Below, in pieces: positions 8,664-17,227 of a DNA stretch of 48,404 bases. Both the position numbers and the translations under genes were made by a program. The stretch's first letter is position 1. Every line of letters begins with the position of its first letter. The notes under the pieces are model-generated. The model worked only from the letters and a program-made list of their open reading frames with translations, was not told where the DNA came from and made no database searches. Where the stretch lies: positions 1 to 48,404 of the forward strand of contig CAKZUT010000162.1 of the NCBI GenBank assembly GCA_937922185.1, in the 5' to 3' direction. Source of the DNA: an uncultured Neomegalonema sp. Its GTDB lineage: Bacteria; Pseudomonadota; Alphaproteobacteria; Rhodobacterales; Rhodobacteraceae.

Positions 8664-11207
8664 TCAACCAAGAAGCTTCAGAATCAAGGAATTGAGTTCT
8701 GAATCCGAAATAGGTTTGGTCAATACGGGAACATTCGCCAACTCCTTGGCAAGCTGTGTTCGCTCTCCATACCCGGTGATGAAAGCCGTCGGCACACCCT
8801 GTCGCATGAGCCGGAATGCGGTAGCCTCGCTCGTGCTTCCCTGCCCCAGATTCACGTCCAAAAGCGCGAGATTCGGTTTCGCGGTTTCCAGAAATTCGAG
8901 CGCGGAATCTGCGTTCGAGAAGACTTCCGTGTTCGGGAAACCCATCTTTTCCAATGTTTTTTCCAGACCGGTCGCGATGACATAATTGTCTTCAAGGACC
9001 ATAACAAGAACATTGCTTCTGCTACCCGAACTACCCTGCACGCTCACCGCAGCGGTGTCGTCGATGGACACCACATCGTCATGCCCTACCGTTACGTTAT
9101 TGCCCGGAACCCAGAGCCTGGCACGAACACCGTCCCTTTCGAACCGCAGTTCCGCCGTCCCATCCATCTCGAACGGCACAGCCTGCTGGATCAGCGTCGT
9201 ACCGAAGCCTGTCGAGATCCGGGCCTCGTTGATCGGTGGTCCTCCCATCTCGTTCCAGTCGAGGGCCATGCCGTCGCGCTCGACCGAGAGTGTGATAGCG
9301 ATCCGTCCGCCTGCCTTCGACAGGGCACCATATTTCGCTGCATTAGTCATCAATTCATGGATGACAAGCGTGAAGAGGGGAGCAACATCGGCGCGAATAT
9401 CAAAATCGCTGCCCGTGACGCTCATCCGCTCCTCATCGTTTGCGCGGAACGGATTGGATTCGAGGGATATGATCTTCCTGACCGAAACCGACTTCGAAGC
9501 GGCTCCTGCGCCCAGATCATGGGCGGTCGCGAGGGCATGGATCCTGGCTTCGAGCGCCTGACTGTAGCTTTCGAGCGATCCCTCCGATTTCCGGGCTTGT
9601 TGTGAAACCGATTTCACCAGTGCAAGAATATTGCGAACCCGGTGATTGAGTTCGCCGATCATGATGTCCTGCTGGCGACTGAGTTGCCGCATGTAGGTCT
9701 GGCGCTCCGCCACGCTCAGGAGCGGCCAGAGTTGGCTTGCAAGATATTTATCCTCGTCACTCCACGCCTTGCTGCGACCTTCGACGGTTTCGAGATATGT
9801 GGCGAAGCTGCCTCGCGGACGCAGACGCAGATTGCCCTCGGCCATTTCCGCTTCCTTCTCCGGGTTTCCGGCCCAGGAAACGGTTGCCCTGATCTCCCTG
9901 CGGAACAGCATCAGCGCCCGGCTTTCCGGCTGCTCCACGACAAGCGCACCGGCCAGACCACCGGCGGCCTCCGTCATCTGCGGAAAATCCCTCCTGAACG
10001 AGTCCGTCGAGAAAACGGCCTTCTGTTCCGCCCGCGCGCGCTCCGAAATCAGGCTGATCGCCCCTTGATCGACGGTAAGCCCGTAGGAGTAGGTCTGCGA
10101 TCCGGTGGTAACCGTCAATCCGGCGACATCCAGTTCCTCGCAGATCGTCGCTCCAAACTCATCCAGCATTTCCGGTATTTCCGCGTCTTCATCCAGTCTG
10201 AGGCGCAGATCCGTTCGCAGTTCCTCAAGGCGACGACCGACGGCAATCGTCGCACTCTGGCGCAGAACCTGAAGTTTGAGGCAGAAGATCGGAAGGATGC
10301 CGTTCGTGAGTATCTGACGTATCTCGGTGGATGCGACCCTGGGTTTGCGATGGTGGAACGAGATCATCCCCCAAAGCACGCCGTCCAGCACGACCGAAAG
10401 GGTCATGGTCGCCCGCGCCCCCATATTCTTCAGATATTGCATGTGAACGCCGGAAACGCCGCGCATCTGAGCAAAGGTGATGTCGAGTTCGGGCAAGCTG
10501 TCGTCCTCAGCCCGGAGCCTGATCGGACTCTGCTCGCTATCCGTGATCATCCTGAGCTGGAGGCGGGACATGATGGATCGCGCCTGTTCGGGAATGTCCC
10601 AGTGAGGGAAGCGAAGGCCGAGGAAGGATTCCATGGAGCCGAGCCGCGATTCCGCCAGGATTTCGCCGTTCCACTCAGAGTCGAAGCGGTAGATCATGAC
10701 GCGGTCGAAACCGGTGACATGCCGCAGCAGACGTGTCGTCAGACTGAACAGGGCCTCCTGATCCGTACATTGCTGAATCTGCCCGCACAGGAAGGTTTGT
10801 TCGCGAAGCATTTCAGGCTGCATTCCGGGTTTTTCGCTCGTGCCCTCAATCTCGAACACGAGAAAATCATCACTGTCCGAAACGAAGACCGCGTGCGCGG
10901 CCCCCTCCATTGACAGGATACCCGCGAAGAAGCGCCGGACGACAGGATCGCCCGCACTGTCAAAATTCTGCGCGGCGTGCCAGATTTCACGCCCCAGCAA
11001 ATCACGGACCGGCATCGACCAGAGTGATTCCAGCGGCTGACCGAACAACGCTTCGGCGTTCTCACTGGCATATCGCAAGCGTCCCTCGGCCTTGTCACAG
11101 GCGATGAGAACGCCGATCGGCTGGATGGAACCGGGTACGTGGACAGGCTCGCTGGCACAGCCTTCGAGTGCCCGGAGAATGTCCATTTCGCTTGGAGTTT
11201 CTTTCAC
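8664..11207 (-). CDS. bphP: Bacteriophytochrome HWE-family histidine kinase with C-terminal receiver
   Basis: This 847-residue red/far-red photoreceptor kinase has a PAS-GAF-PHY sensory core. The biliverdin-attachment Cys is C17, in the frame C-x-x-EPVHVPGSIQP found in bacteriophytochromes. The GAF domain has YRFDSEWNGE, DIP, VHMQYLKNMG and HHRKP. The PHY tongue motif PRGSF is present. The kinase is of the HWE type: H522 in ELNHRVRNIL, N-box ELMTNAAKYG, and DWNE. A C-terminal receiver carries D784 in LLDVNLG and K in LTKPI. Some pocket residues differ from the usual ones (IQPIG for IQPHG, PHWDIP for PASDIP). The start is GTG with AAGG just upstream; a later ATG would still keep the Cys. No heme oxygenase gene lies in the window, so biliverdin must be made elsewhere. 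Confidence 0.95.
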   Translation of the reverse strand: MKETPSEMDILRALEGCASEPVHVPGSIQPIGVLIACDKAEGRLRYASENAEALFGQPLESLWSMPVRDLLGREIWHAAQNFDSAGDPVVRRFFAGILSMEGAAHAVFVSDSDDFLVFEIEGTSEKPGMQPEMLREQTFLCGQIQQCTDQEALFSLTTRLLRHVTGFDRVMIYRFDSEWNGEILAESRLGSMESFLGLRFPHWDIPEQARSIMSRLQLRMITDSEQSPIRLRAEDDSLPELDITFAQMRGVSGVHMQYLKNMGARATMTLSVVLDGVLWGMISFHHRKPRVASTEIRQILTNGILPIFCLKLQVLRQSATIAVGRRLEELRTDLRLRLDEDAEIPEMLDEFGATICEELDVAGLTVTTGSQTYSYGLTVDQGAISLISERARAEQKAVFSTDSFRRDFPQMTEAAGGLAGALVVEQPESRALMLFRREIRATVSWAGNPEKEAEMAEGNLRLRPRGSFATYLETVEGRSKAWSDEDKYLASQLWPLLSVAERQTYMRQLSRQQDIMIGELNHRVRNILALVKSVSQQARKSEGSLESYSQALEARIHALATAHDLGAGAASKSVSVRKIISLESNPFRANDEERMSVTGSDFDIRADVAPLFTLVIHELMTNAAKYGALSKAGGRIAITLSVERDGMALDWNEMGGPPINEARISTGFGTTLIQQAVPFEMDGTAELRFERDGVRARLWVPGNNVTVGHDDVVSIDDTAAVSVQGSSGSRSNVLVMVLEDNYVIATGLEKTLEKMGFPNTEVFSNADSALEFLETAKPNLALLDVNLGQGSTSEATAFRLMRQGVPTAFITGYGERTQLAKELANVPVLTKPISDSELNSLILKLLG

Positions 11208-11455
11208 GGTGCCTTCACTCGAATTTTATCGGACAATAAAAAAGTAGCGACAGTCAGGATATTGGGACAAATCGATCCCGATATGCCCGAATCGGCCCAA
11301 ACCTCTGATAAGGCGAAGAGATTATTTTCCGCAATGAAGAGCGCATAGAGCTGTGGCAATGCTCTCGCAGGGAAGCCTGCTGTTGCGTTCCGGAAGACTG
11401 TGCTGCCATACTTCTTTGAATACCTTATCTTTCGGCGAATGCGAAGAGATTATCT

Positions 11456-11851
11456 ATGGCACAGATCCTGATCATGGAAGATGATATCCACTTCGCTTTC
11501 AACCTCAGAACGTTGCTTGAGAAGCACGGACATTGTGTCGAGTGGACAAGAAACGCCACCGAAGCTTTCGCCGCCATAGGAAACGCCCGGTTCGATCTCG
11601 TGGTCACGGATATCTTCGTCTCGGAAGACGGCAAGATCGTACCCGACGGGGGGACTAAACTACAGGGCCGGATTCGCGCCGATCCAAAGCTGCATCACCT
11701 GCCCATTATCGTGGTGACAGCGAGCAAACCCAGCCCTTACTCCCCGGATTACAAGCAATTTTCGAAGTCTCTGGGCGCGAGAGCGGCATTCACGAAACCG
11801 CTCAATGAAGAAGAGTTTATGGCAACGGTCGCCGACATACTTGGCGGTTGA
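11456..11851 (+). CDS. Single-domain response regulator
   Basis: This 131-residue receiver protein has an acidic pocket in LIMEDD, phospho-acceptor D52 in VVTDIFV, switch T in VVTASK, and conserved K114 in FTKPLN. It has no output domain, so it would act as a phosphorelay intermediate or by binding a partner. It is divergent from the bacteriophytochrome kinase across a 248-base gap that holds both promoters, and that kinase is its most likely phosphodonor. GAAGAG eight bases before the ATG supports the start. An insertion around residues 55-65 (SEDGKIVPDGG) after the phospho-acceptor is longer than in CheY, as in several alphaproteobacterial single-domain regulators. Confidence 0.88.
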   Translation: MAQILIMEDDIHFAFNLRTLLEKHGHCVEWTRNATEAFAAIGNARFDLVVTDIFVSEDGKIVPDGGTKLQGRIRADPKLHHLPIIVVTASKPSPYSPDYKQFSKSLGARAAFTKPLNEEEFMATVADILGG

Positions 11852-11942
11852 CCGATTGGTCGAGCAAGCCGCGTTTGCGGCACACGGCGAGCGAATTTCA
11901 TTATTCGATCAAACGCATGGGAATGCCGCGTAAGTGGTTCGA

Positions 11943-13331
11943 TCACTCTGCCGGAACGGTGCCGCCTCCGCTGCGTCGTCGTCTTGTAGGGCGGGCGTCA
12001 CCCCGGCGGGGTTCGGCTTCGCCCACAGCTTCCTTCACGATGCGGTGCAGGACGATGACCATGCTGACGATCAGGAAATATCCGTCGTAATAGGCGAGCG
12101 ACAGCAGGACACCGCCGATAGCATAGCCCGTGATCGAAACCTGCATCATGGCCGCCAGATCATGCGCCCAGAGCAGGTCTGCCCTGCCCTTCGCCATGCG
12201 TGCGATGCGCCCGCAGGTCAGCCATGATCCGACAAGGATAAAGAGGAAGAGGAACAATCCGGGGAACCCGGAATCGGTGATAACCTCGACATAGATGTTA
12301 TGCGCCGCGCGCACCCTGTATTTTGCTTTGTGCGAGCAGATATGGTCGTCGCTCAGGTAATCGGTGGCAACATTGTGGTTCTGGATCGAACGCAGGCCAT
12401 GACCGAAGATCGGGCTGTCCAGCGCCATATCGAACCCGAGTTGCCAGTTCGCGACGCGCAGGCAGAAACTCTCATCCAGTTCATTCTCGTCTTCATAGGC
12501 GCTTTCCTGACCCGAGAACTGGTCGAAGGTCGTGCTGATCCTGGCCTTATACTCCGACGGCACGAAGGAAACCGCCCCCAGTACAAGAACACCGATCAGG
12601 AGGGCGCTGGCGAATTTGTGGTTGGTCTTGGTCCAGAGGAAAAACATCATCGCGGCCATGGTCAGCATTCCGCCGCGCGAGAACGATCCGATAACGGCGA
12701 GGAAGCACATGGCCATGCCTGCCAGTGCGAAGTTTCGCATGATCTTGTGATTCGCGTGTTTCCACAGGAAAAACAGGATCGGAGCCAGCATCAACATCGC
12801 AATGGCGAAGTGGTTGCGGTCGTCGATCATCGTATCGGCGGGGCCGAAGCCGGTATAGCGCCCGATCACAAAGCCGCTGTAGATCGTCACGAGGCCGATC
12901 TTGACCGCGTGATAGCCAAGCGACAGAGCGTAGGTCCAGACCAGTGATATCAGGCGGTGCGGTGTATTGATGACCACAAGCAGGATGACCATGTGAATGG
13001 CCATCTTGACGACGAAATCATTGTAGAATTCCAGCGACGCCTCTCGATCCGGGGCAATCACCGCTGTCAGGGTCGTCCAGCCGATAAAGGCCGCGAAGCT
13101 CATCGCCAGCTTGCCGCCCGGCCAGCTCTTTCGTTCGCTGGAGATGACGAAGGCGATCAGGGTGACGAGAACGATGATGAGATTCGGACGCAATGACGTC
13201 GAGAATCCGAAGGCTTCACGGTGCGGATTGAGGATCGCGATCCATGTCCAGGCGAGAACACCGATATAGGGTCGTCGCAGGATCATCGGGATCAGCGCCA
13301 GAATACCGACGAGAATGACGATGTCGCGCAT
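11943..13331 (-). CDS. O-antigen ligase-like / exosortase A-associated O-glycosylation ligase
   Basis: This 462-residue polytopic membrane protein opens with MRDIVILVGILALIPMIL and RPYIGVLAWTWIAILNPH, typical of the putative O-glycosylation ligase found beside exosortase A (XrtA) systems. The large periplasmic loop with FGHGLRSIQNH and RAAHNIYVEVITDSGFPG belongs to the Wzy_C/WaaL superfamily. It would transfer a lipid-linked polysaccharide or glycan in the periplasm. GGAAGG seven bases before the ATG supports the start. It diverges from the small membrane protein and GT4 glycosyltransferase that begin the polysaccharide block. The C-terminus is a basic, Pro/Arg-rich tail. The family assignment is firm; the acceptor molecule is unknown. 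Confidence 0.85.
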   Translation of the reverse strand: MRDIVILVGILALIPMILRRPYIGVLAWTWIAILNPHREAFGFSTSLRPNLIIVLVTLIAFVISSERKSWPGGKLAMSFAAFIGWTTLTAVIAPDREASLEFYNDFVVKMAIHMVILLVVINTPHRLISLVWTYALSLGYHAVKIGLVTIYSGFVIGRYTGFGPADTMIDDRNHFAIAMLMLAPILFFLWKHANHKIMRNFALAGMAMCFLAVIGSFSRGGMLTMAAMMFFLWTKTNHKFASALLIGVLVLGAVSFVPSEYKARISTTFDQFSGQESAYEDENELDESFCLRVANWQLGFDMALDSPIFGHGLRSIQNHNVATDYLSDDHICSHKAKYRVRAAHNIYVEVITDSGFPGLFLFLFILVGSWLTCGRIARMAKGRADLLWAHDLAAMMQVSITGYAIGGVLLSLAYYDGYFLIVSMVIVLHRIVKEAVGEAEPRRGDARPTRRRRSGGGTVPAE

Positions 13332-13443
13332 GGGTTCGCCTTCCGCTCACTCGATGAAGCCTTCGTTAACCCCCTGCGGGGCACTGTGCTCTGCGTAGCC
13401 GCCCGATACTGAAGGGCACGTTAACCACGGAAAGGGGATGACG

Positions 13444-13674
13444 ATGATCGGCGGGTTGATGTTGCTTTGTGCGACAGGGGCGATGGTCCTGATCGCGTGG
13501 TGGTCCATTCCCCGCGATGATGCGGCGGACCCCGCAACGGGGATTCTCGCGCTGCGGTCATGGTCCGAACGAACCGTCTCCCGCAAGCACGGGGCGGCCT
13601 CCCGACGTGATCGCCGACCCGAAACGAGCGGCAAGCGCGACCGGCGGCCCGCCGGTGGAACGCGGCGGCGCTGA
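13444..13674 (+). CDS. Small membrane-anchored basic protein, hypothetical
   Basis: This 76-residue frame begins with one clear transmembrane segment (MIGGLMLLCATGAMVLIAWW) and continues as a highly basic, Arg-rich tail. The tail is likely cytoplasmic or nucleic-acid or polyanion binding if the protein is made. GGAAAGGGG ends about six bases before the ATG at 13444, a good ribosome site for this start and too close for the ATG at 13438. It sits between the divergent O-ligase and the GT4 glycosyltransferase, in the same direction as the latter. I recognise no family. The Arg-rich part could simply be GC-rich noise, so only the first half is well supported as coding. Confidence 0.5.
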   Translation: MIGGLMLLCATGAMVLIAWWSIPRDDAADPATGILALRSWSERTVSRKHGAASRRDRRPETSGKRDRRPAGGTRRR

Positions 13675-13698
13675 AACGCCCTGCCCCGCCTCCCTCCC

Positions 13699-13714
13699 GT
13701 CTTGTTTTCAAGAC
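13699..13714 (+). terminator. Weak hairpin before the GT4 glycosyltransferase
   Basis: GTCTTG-TTTT-CAAGAC forms a six-pair stem with a four-base loop, followed by a T-rich run (TTTCTTTT) after six bases. It lies between the small membrane protein and the GT4 start, so it could end the short upstream transcript or act as a partial attenuator. The stem is short and the T-run is displaced. Confidence 0.3.
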
Positions 13715-13742
13715 TCCGCATTTCTTTTCGGAAAGTCATCCC

Positions 13743-14954
13743 ATGCGCGTTCTGACCGTCACGTCGCTCTGGCCCAATTCAGCGCAGCCCAATCATGGCA
13801 TCTTTGTCGAGAATCGCATGGCGCGGGTTCATGCTACCGGGCAGGCGGAGATAACCGTCATCGCCCCGGTACCATGGTTTCCAAGCTCCGCGCCGGTATT
13901 CGGGCCATATGCCACCTTCGCGAAGGTTCCCGCGCGTGAGGAGCGCCATGGCATCCGGGTGGAGCATCCACGTTACGGGACAATCCCGAAAGTGGGGATG
14001 CGGGTTCAGCCGAGGCTCTATTATGCCGCATTGGCGCGTTGTGCGCGGCGGTTGATCGCCGAGACGGGGCCATTTGATCTGATCGACGCCCATTATTTCT
14101 ATCCCGACGGGGTGGCGGCGGCTGCGCTGGCCCATGATCTGAACCTGCCGCTGACGATTACGGCGCGCGGCACGGATATCAATCTGATCCCCCTGGAGAG
14201 CGATCCGGCGCGACAGGCGATCCTGACGGCTGCCGCACAGGCCGGGGCCTCGATCACGGTCTGTGAGGCTTTGCGGGCCGAGATGATCGGGATGGGTGCT
14301 GATGGCGGGCGTATCCATGCCCTGAGAAACGGGGTCGATCTGGACACGTTCAGTCCGCCCACGACGGATCGGGGCGCGCTGAAGCTGGCGCTAGGCGTAC
14401 CCGCCGATGCGCCTCTGGTCGTTTCAGTCGGCGGGCTGGTGGAGCGTAAGGGGCATCATCTGACCATCGACGCCGTGGCCGCACAGCCGGAGGTACATCT
14501 GCGGATTGCCGGGGGCGGACCGGAAGAACAGGCACTCAAAGCCCGGATCGCCGCGCTTGGGGCGGAGGATCGCATTCGTCTGACGGGGCCGTTGCCGCAT
14601 TCGGCACTGGCGGATTTCTATGGTGCCGCCGATCTGTCGGTGCTGGCCAGCAGCCGCGAGGGATGGGCAAACGTCCTGCTCGAATCGATGGCCTGCGGAA
14701 CGCCCGTTGTCGCCACGGACGTATGGGGCACCCCGGAAGTGGTGGCGGCCCCGGAAGCGGGATTGCTGTGTTCCCGCGATGCCGGATCTATCGAAGCGCA
14801 GGTGGCGGCTTTACTGGCCGGTCTGCCGAAGCGAGCGGCAACACGCGCCTATGCGGAGCGATTTTCGTGGGATGACACGGTTCAAGGCGTTCTGAAGGTC
14901 TTCCAGAGCGTCATCGCCGAGTATGCCGGTAAATCAGGAACCGGCACCGGCTGA
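13743..14954 (+). CDS. GT4-family glycosyltransferase (exopolysaccharide)
   Basis: This 403-residue GT-B fold enzyme would add a sugar from a nucleotide sugar to a growing lipid-linked glycan at the inner membrane. The N-terminal acceptor half starts MRVLTVTSLWPNSAQPNHGIFVENR, the standard opening with a glycine-rich loop. The C-terminal donor half has SVGGLVERKGHH and the E-x7-E type site SREGWANVLLESMACGTPVVAT. GGAAAG is placed nine bases before the ATG. It stands in a block with an O-ligase, a FemAB-like protein, a deacetylase and a Wza-like lipoprotein, so it very probably builds the exopolysaccharide. The sugar specificity cannot be read from sequence. Confidence 0.9.
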   Translation: MRVLTVTSLWPNSAQPNHGIFVENRMARVHATGQAEITVIAPVPWFPSSAPVFGPYATFAKVPAREERHGIRVEHPRYGTIPKVGMRVQPRLYYAALARCARRLIAETGPFDLIDAHYFYPDGVAAAALAHDLNLPLTITARGTDINLIPLESDPARQAILTAAAQAGASITVCEALRAEMIGMGADGGRIHALRNGVDLDTFSPPTTDRGALKLALGVPADAPLVVSVGGLVERKGHHLTIDAVAAQPEVHLRIAGGGPEEQALKARIAALGAEDRIRLTGPLPHSALADFYGAADLSVLASSREGWANVLLESMACGTPVVATDVWGTPEVVAAPEAGLLCSRDAGSIEAQVAALLAGLPKRAATRAYAERFSWDDTVQGVLKVFQSVIAEYAGKSGTGTG

Positions 14955-14958
14955 GCGA

Positions 14959-16053
14959 TCAGCGGCCCAGGCGGGTCTTCAACTGCCGGGCAATATTCTC
15001 GACCATCAGGACCGGCGTTTTGCGTTGCAAGGCGATGGCCAGAATGTCCGGCCCCGGTTGTCCGAGACTGGTCTTGTAGCGATTGGTGCCGCCCATAAAA
15101 TCGTAGATCCCGGCCCCCTGCCGCAGATGATGCTCGATGGCGAGGGCATGGGTGACAAGACCGGGCTTCAGGCGGTTGTCATCCTCGGTGTGAAAGCCGC
15201 TGAGATAGAAAAGAACGCGGCCCCGACAGATGAAATTATAGAGCCAGCCGAACGGACGGTCGCCCGCACTGGCACGCAGCAATTCGACCTCGCCACGGGG
15301 AAGCGCCTGCGCGATCATGCGACGATGAAAGGTCATGTAGTCGAGATTGGCCGTTGCCCCTGCCCCGCCTGCGGCCTGCCATTTTGCCTCGTGATGCTCG
15401 CCCAGTTCGGTGAAGAAGCCTTCGACATCATGGCGGCTTTCGAGACGCAGTGGTCCACGTTCGGCATAAAGGCGCATGGATCGGCGAAGCTGACTCCGGG
15501 TATTCTTGCCCAATGTGGCAATGTAGGTTTCTGCATCCGTCACGCCCTGCCCGCGCAAGGCCGCGAGATCGACATAGGCCGATGTGGTCTCCGCGCGACG
15601 ATGTGTTCTGGTACCCAGACCATCGAGAATATCCGCCGTGTCGCTACCGGCACCGCTGACGATGATCTCGTCCCATCGGCCAAAATCGCGCAGGGATCGC
15701 ATTGCCGCGTGCCATGCCGCCGATTCCATCCCCGGCTCACAGAGCAGCGTGTTGTATTCTATGGTGATCGCGTCGCGCGCGGTGATGCCGGTATCATGCA
15801 GCCGAAGCTGTCGCACGGGCAGTCCGCGCCGCCGTTCGCTCGCCCGGACGAAGAGGCCGAGGGCGATATCCTGACCGCTCGCATCCGTTACGGATAATAA
15901 CAGCGGGGCGGTGTCCAGACTGTCAAGCCACGTCCCGATCCATGTCCATGACAGGAAGAAGGAACCACCGACCCGCCTTTCAAGGGCGGTCCAGCGTTCG
16001 GCGAGGGCCGCCGGATCGCTTATGATCGTCAAATCGCTCGACAGGGGTATCAT
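14959..16053 (-). CDS. FemAB-like / CelD-type GNAT acyltransferase
   Basis: This 364-residue protein of the BioF2/FemAB-like acetyltransferase fold contains the region GKNTRSQLRRSMRLYAERG and, later, the conserved segment FGWLYNFICRGRVLFYLSGF followed by KPGLVTHALAIEHHLRQG and YDFMGG. Proteins of this type sit in XrtA/PEP-CTERM-linked exopolysaccharide clusters and are thought to transfer an amino-acyl or acyl group, but the substrate is unproven. The ATG at 16053 has AGGAG seven bases upstream and gives the usual length. The frame is open 35 codons further upstream without support. It runs opposite to its neighbours, converging with the GT4 gene with only four bases between the stops. Confidence 0.8.
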   Translation of the reverse strand: MIPLSSDLTIISDPAALAERWTALERRVGGSFFLSWTWIGTWLDSLDTAPLLLSVTDASGQDIALGLFVRASERRRGLPVRQLRLHDTGITARDAITIEYNTLLCEPGMESAAWHAAMRSLRDFGRWDEIIVSGAGSDTADILDGLGTRTHRRAETTSAYVDLAALRGQGVTDAETYIATLGKNTRSQLRRSMRLYAERGPLRLESRHDVEGFFTELGEHHEAKWQAAGGAGATANLDYMTFHRRMIAQALPRGEVELLRASAGDRPFGWLYNFICRGRVLFYLSGFHTEDDNRLKPGLVTHALAIEHHLRQGAGIYDFMGGTNRYKTSLGQPGPDILAIALQRKTPVLMVENIARQLKTRLGR

Positions 16054-16151
16054 CGGCCTTCTCCTGCCATGGACAACGATACACCTTAACGCGGTCTTCG
16101 TGAATCGAGCGTTATGCAAGGTGCGAACCGATTTCATCGTATAGGCCATCC

Positions 16152-17210
16152 GTGACACTCGACCCCAGCAGTTTCGATCCGGCGACCCTGCCCGACGCGA
16201 TGCCTCCGAGCCTCGCGGTCGTCATCGATACCGAAGAGGAATTCGACTGGACGGCACCGTTTTCGCGGCTGTCGCGCGGAACGCGCAACCTTGCGGAACT
16301 GCCACGCCTGCAAACGGTTCTCGACCGGCACGGTGCGATTCCCCTGTATGTGATCGACCATCCCGTCGCATCCGACACCATGGCGATGAAGTGGATGAGT
16401 GATGTACGGGACCGGGGAGCCTGCGAGATCGGCGCGCATCTGCACCCCTGGGTGACACCGCCGCATGACGAGGCCGTCAGCGACCGGAATTCCTTCACCT
16501 GCAATCTGCCCGATACGCTGCAACTGGCCAAGATCGTCACGCTGACCCGCACGATCACCGAGGCGGTCGGAGAGCGGCCCGTGGCCTTCCGCGCCGGGCG
16601 ATACGGGGTGGGGCGGGCGACGCTGGAGGCTCTGGCTGAAACAGGATATCACACCGATCTGTCACTCGCGCCGCATTCGAGTTTTTCGGCACAGGGTGGC
16701 CCGGATTTCTATGGATGGCACAACAGTCCTTTCTGGGCCGATGCGAATCGCCGTTTGCTGAGTCTGCCCGTGACAACCGGCTTTTCCGGCGCTTTCAGAG
16801 GGTTTGGTCCGGCGTTTGCACCGTTTCTGGACAACCCTCTGGCGCGGCGAATGCATGTGCCGGGAATACTGGCCCGGACGCGCCTGCTGGAGCGGGCGCG
16901 GCTGACCCCCGAAGGGACGGGGCTGGAGGAGATGCAGCGTCTGATCTCGGCACTGGTGCATGATGGAGAGCGGGTGCTGACCCTTTCGCTCCATTCCTCG
17001 ACATTGTTGCCCGGCGCAACAGTCTATGCGCGCGATGCGCGCCAACGCGATGCTGTGCTGAACCGACTCGATGCGGTTCTGGGCTGGTTCACGTCCACGA
17101 TTGGCGGGGTTCTTGCACCCGTCTCGGGCATCGACGCGACAATCCGAAATACTCCAGTCCGTTCGTCAAACTTTAAGTCCGATCCCCTAGGATCGCGACA
17201 AACCGCCTGA
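16152..17210 (+). CDS. Polysaccharide deacetylase-family protein
   Basis: This protein of about 352 residues has a carbohydrate esterase 4-like core. The metal-site motif is VVIDTEEEFDW near the start, CEIGAHLHPW is the second conserved motif, and FRAGRYG is the third. It would remove acetyl groups from the exopolysaccharide or a related glycan. The start is GTG, with a weak ribosome site. An ATG at codon 17 would still leave the whole core, so the first 16 residues are uncertain. It lies 17 bases upstream of the Wza-like lipoprotein gene, probably in one transcript with it. No signal peptide is evident, which is common in these cluster-linked versions. Confidence 0.85.
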   Translation: MTLDPSSFDPATLPDAMPPSLAVVIDTEEEFDWTAPFSRLSRGTRNLAELPRLQTVLDRHGAIPLYVIDHPVASDTMAMKWMSDVRDRGACEIGAHLHPWVTPPHDEAVSDRNSFTCNLPDTLQLAKIVTLTRTITEAVGERPVAFRAGRYGVGRATLEALAETGYHTDLSLAPHSSFSAQGGPDFYGWHNSPFWADANRRLLSLPVTTGFSGAFRGFGPAFAPFLDNPLARRMHVPGILARTRLLERARLTPEGTGLEEMQRLISALVHDGERVLTLSLHSSTLLPGATVYARDARQRDAVLNRLDAVLGWFTSTIGGVLAPVSGIDATIRNTPVRSSNFKSDPLGSRQTA

Positions 17211-17227
17211 CCGAGGGAAGGTCCGTT

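Noticed and set aside
9642-10913. A 423-codon plus-strand frame antisense to the bacteriophytochrome
   Set aside because: No domains; complementary to conserved GAF and PHY sequence.
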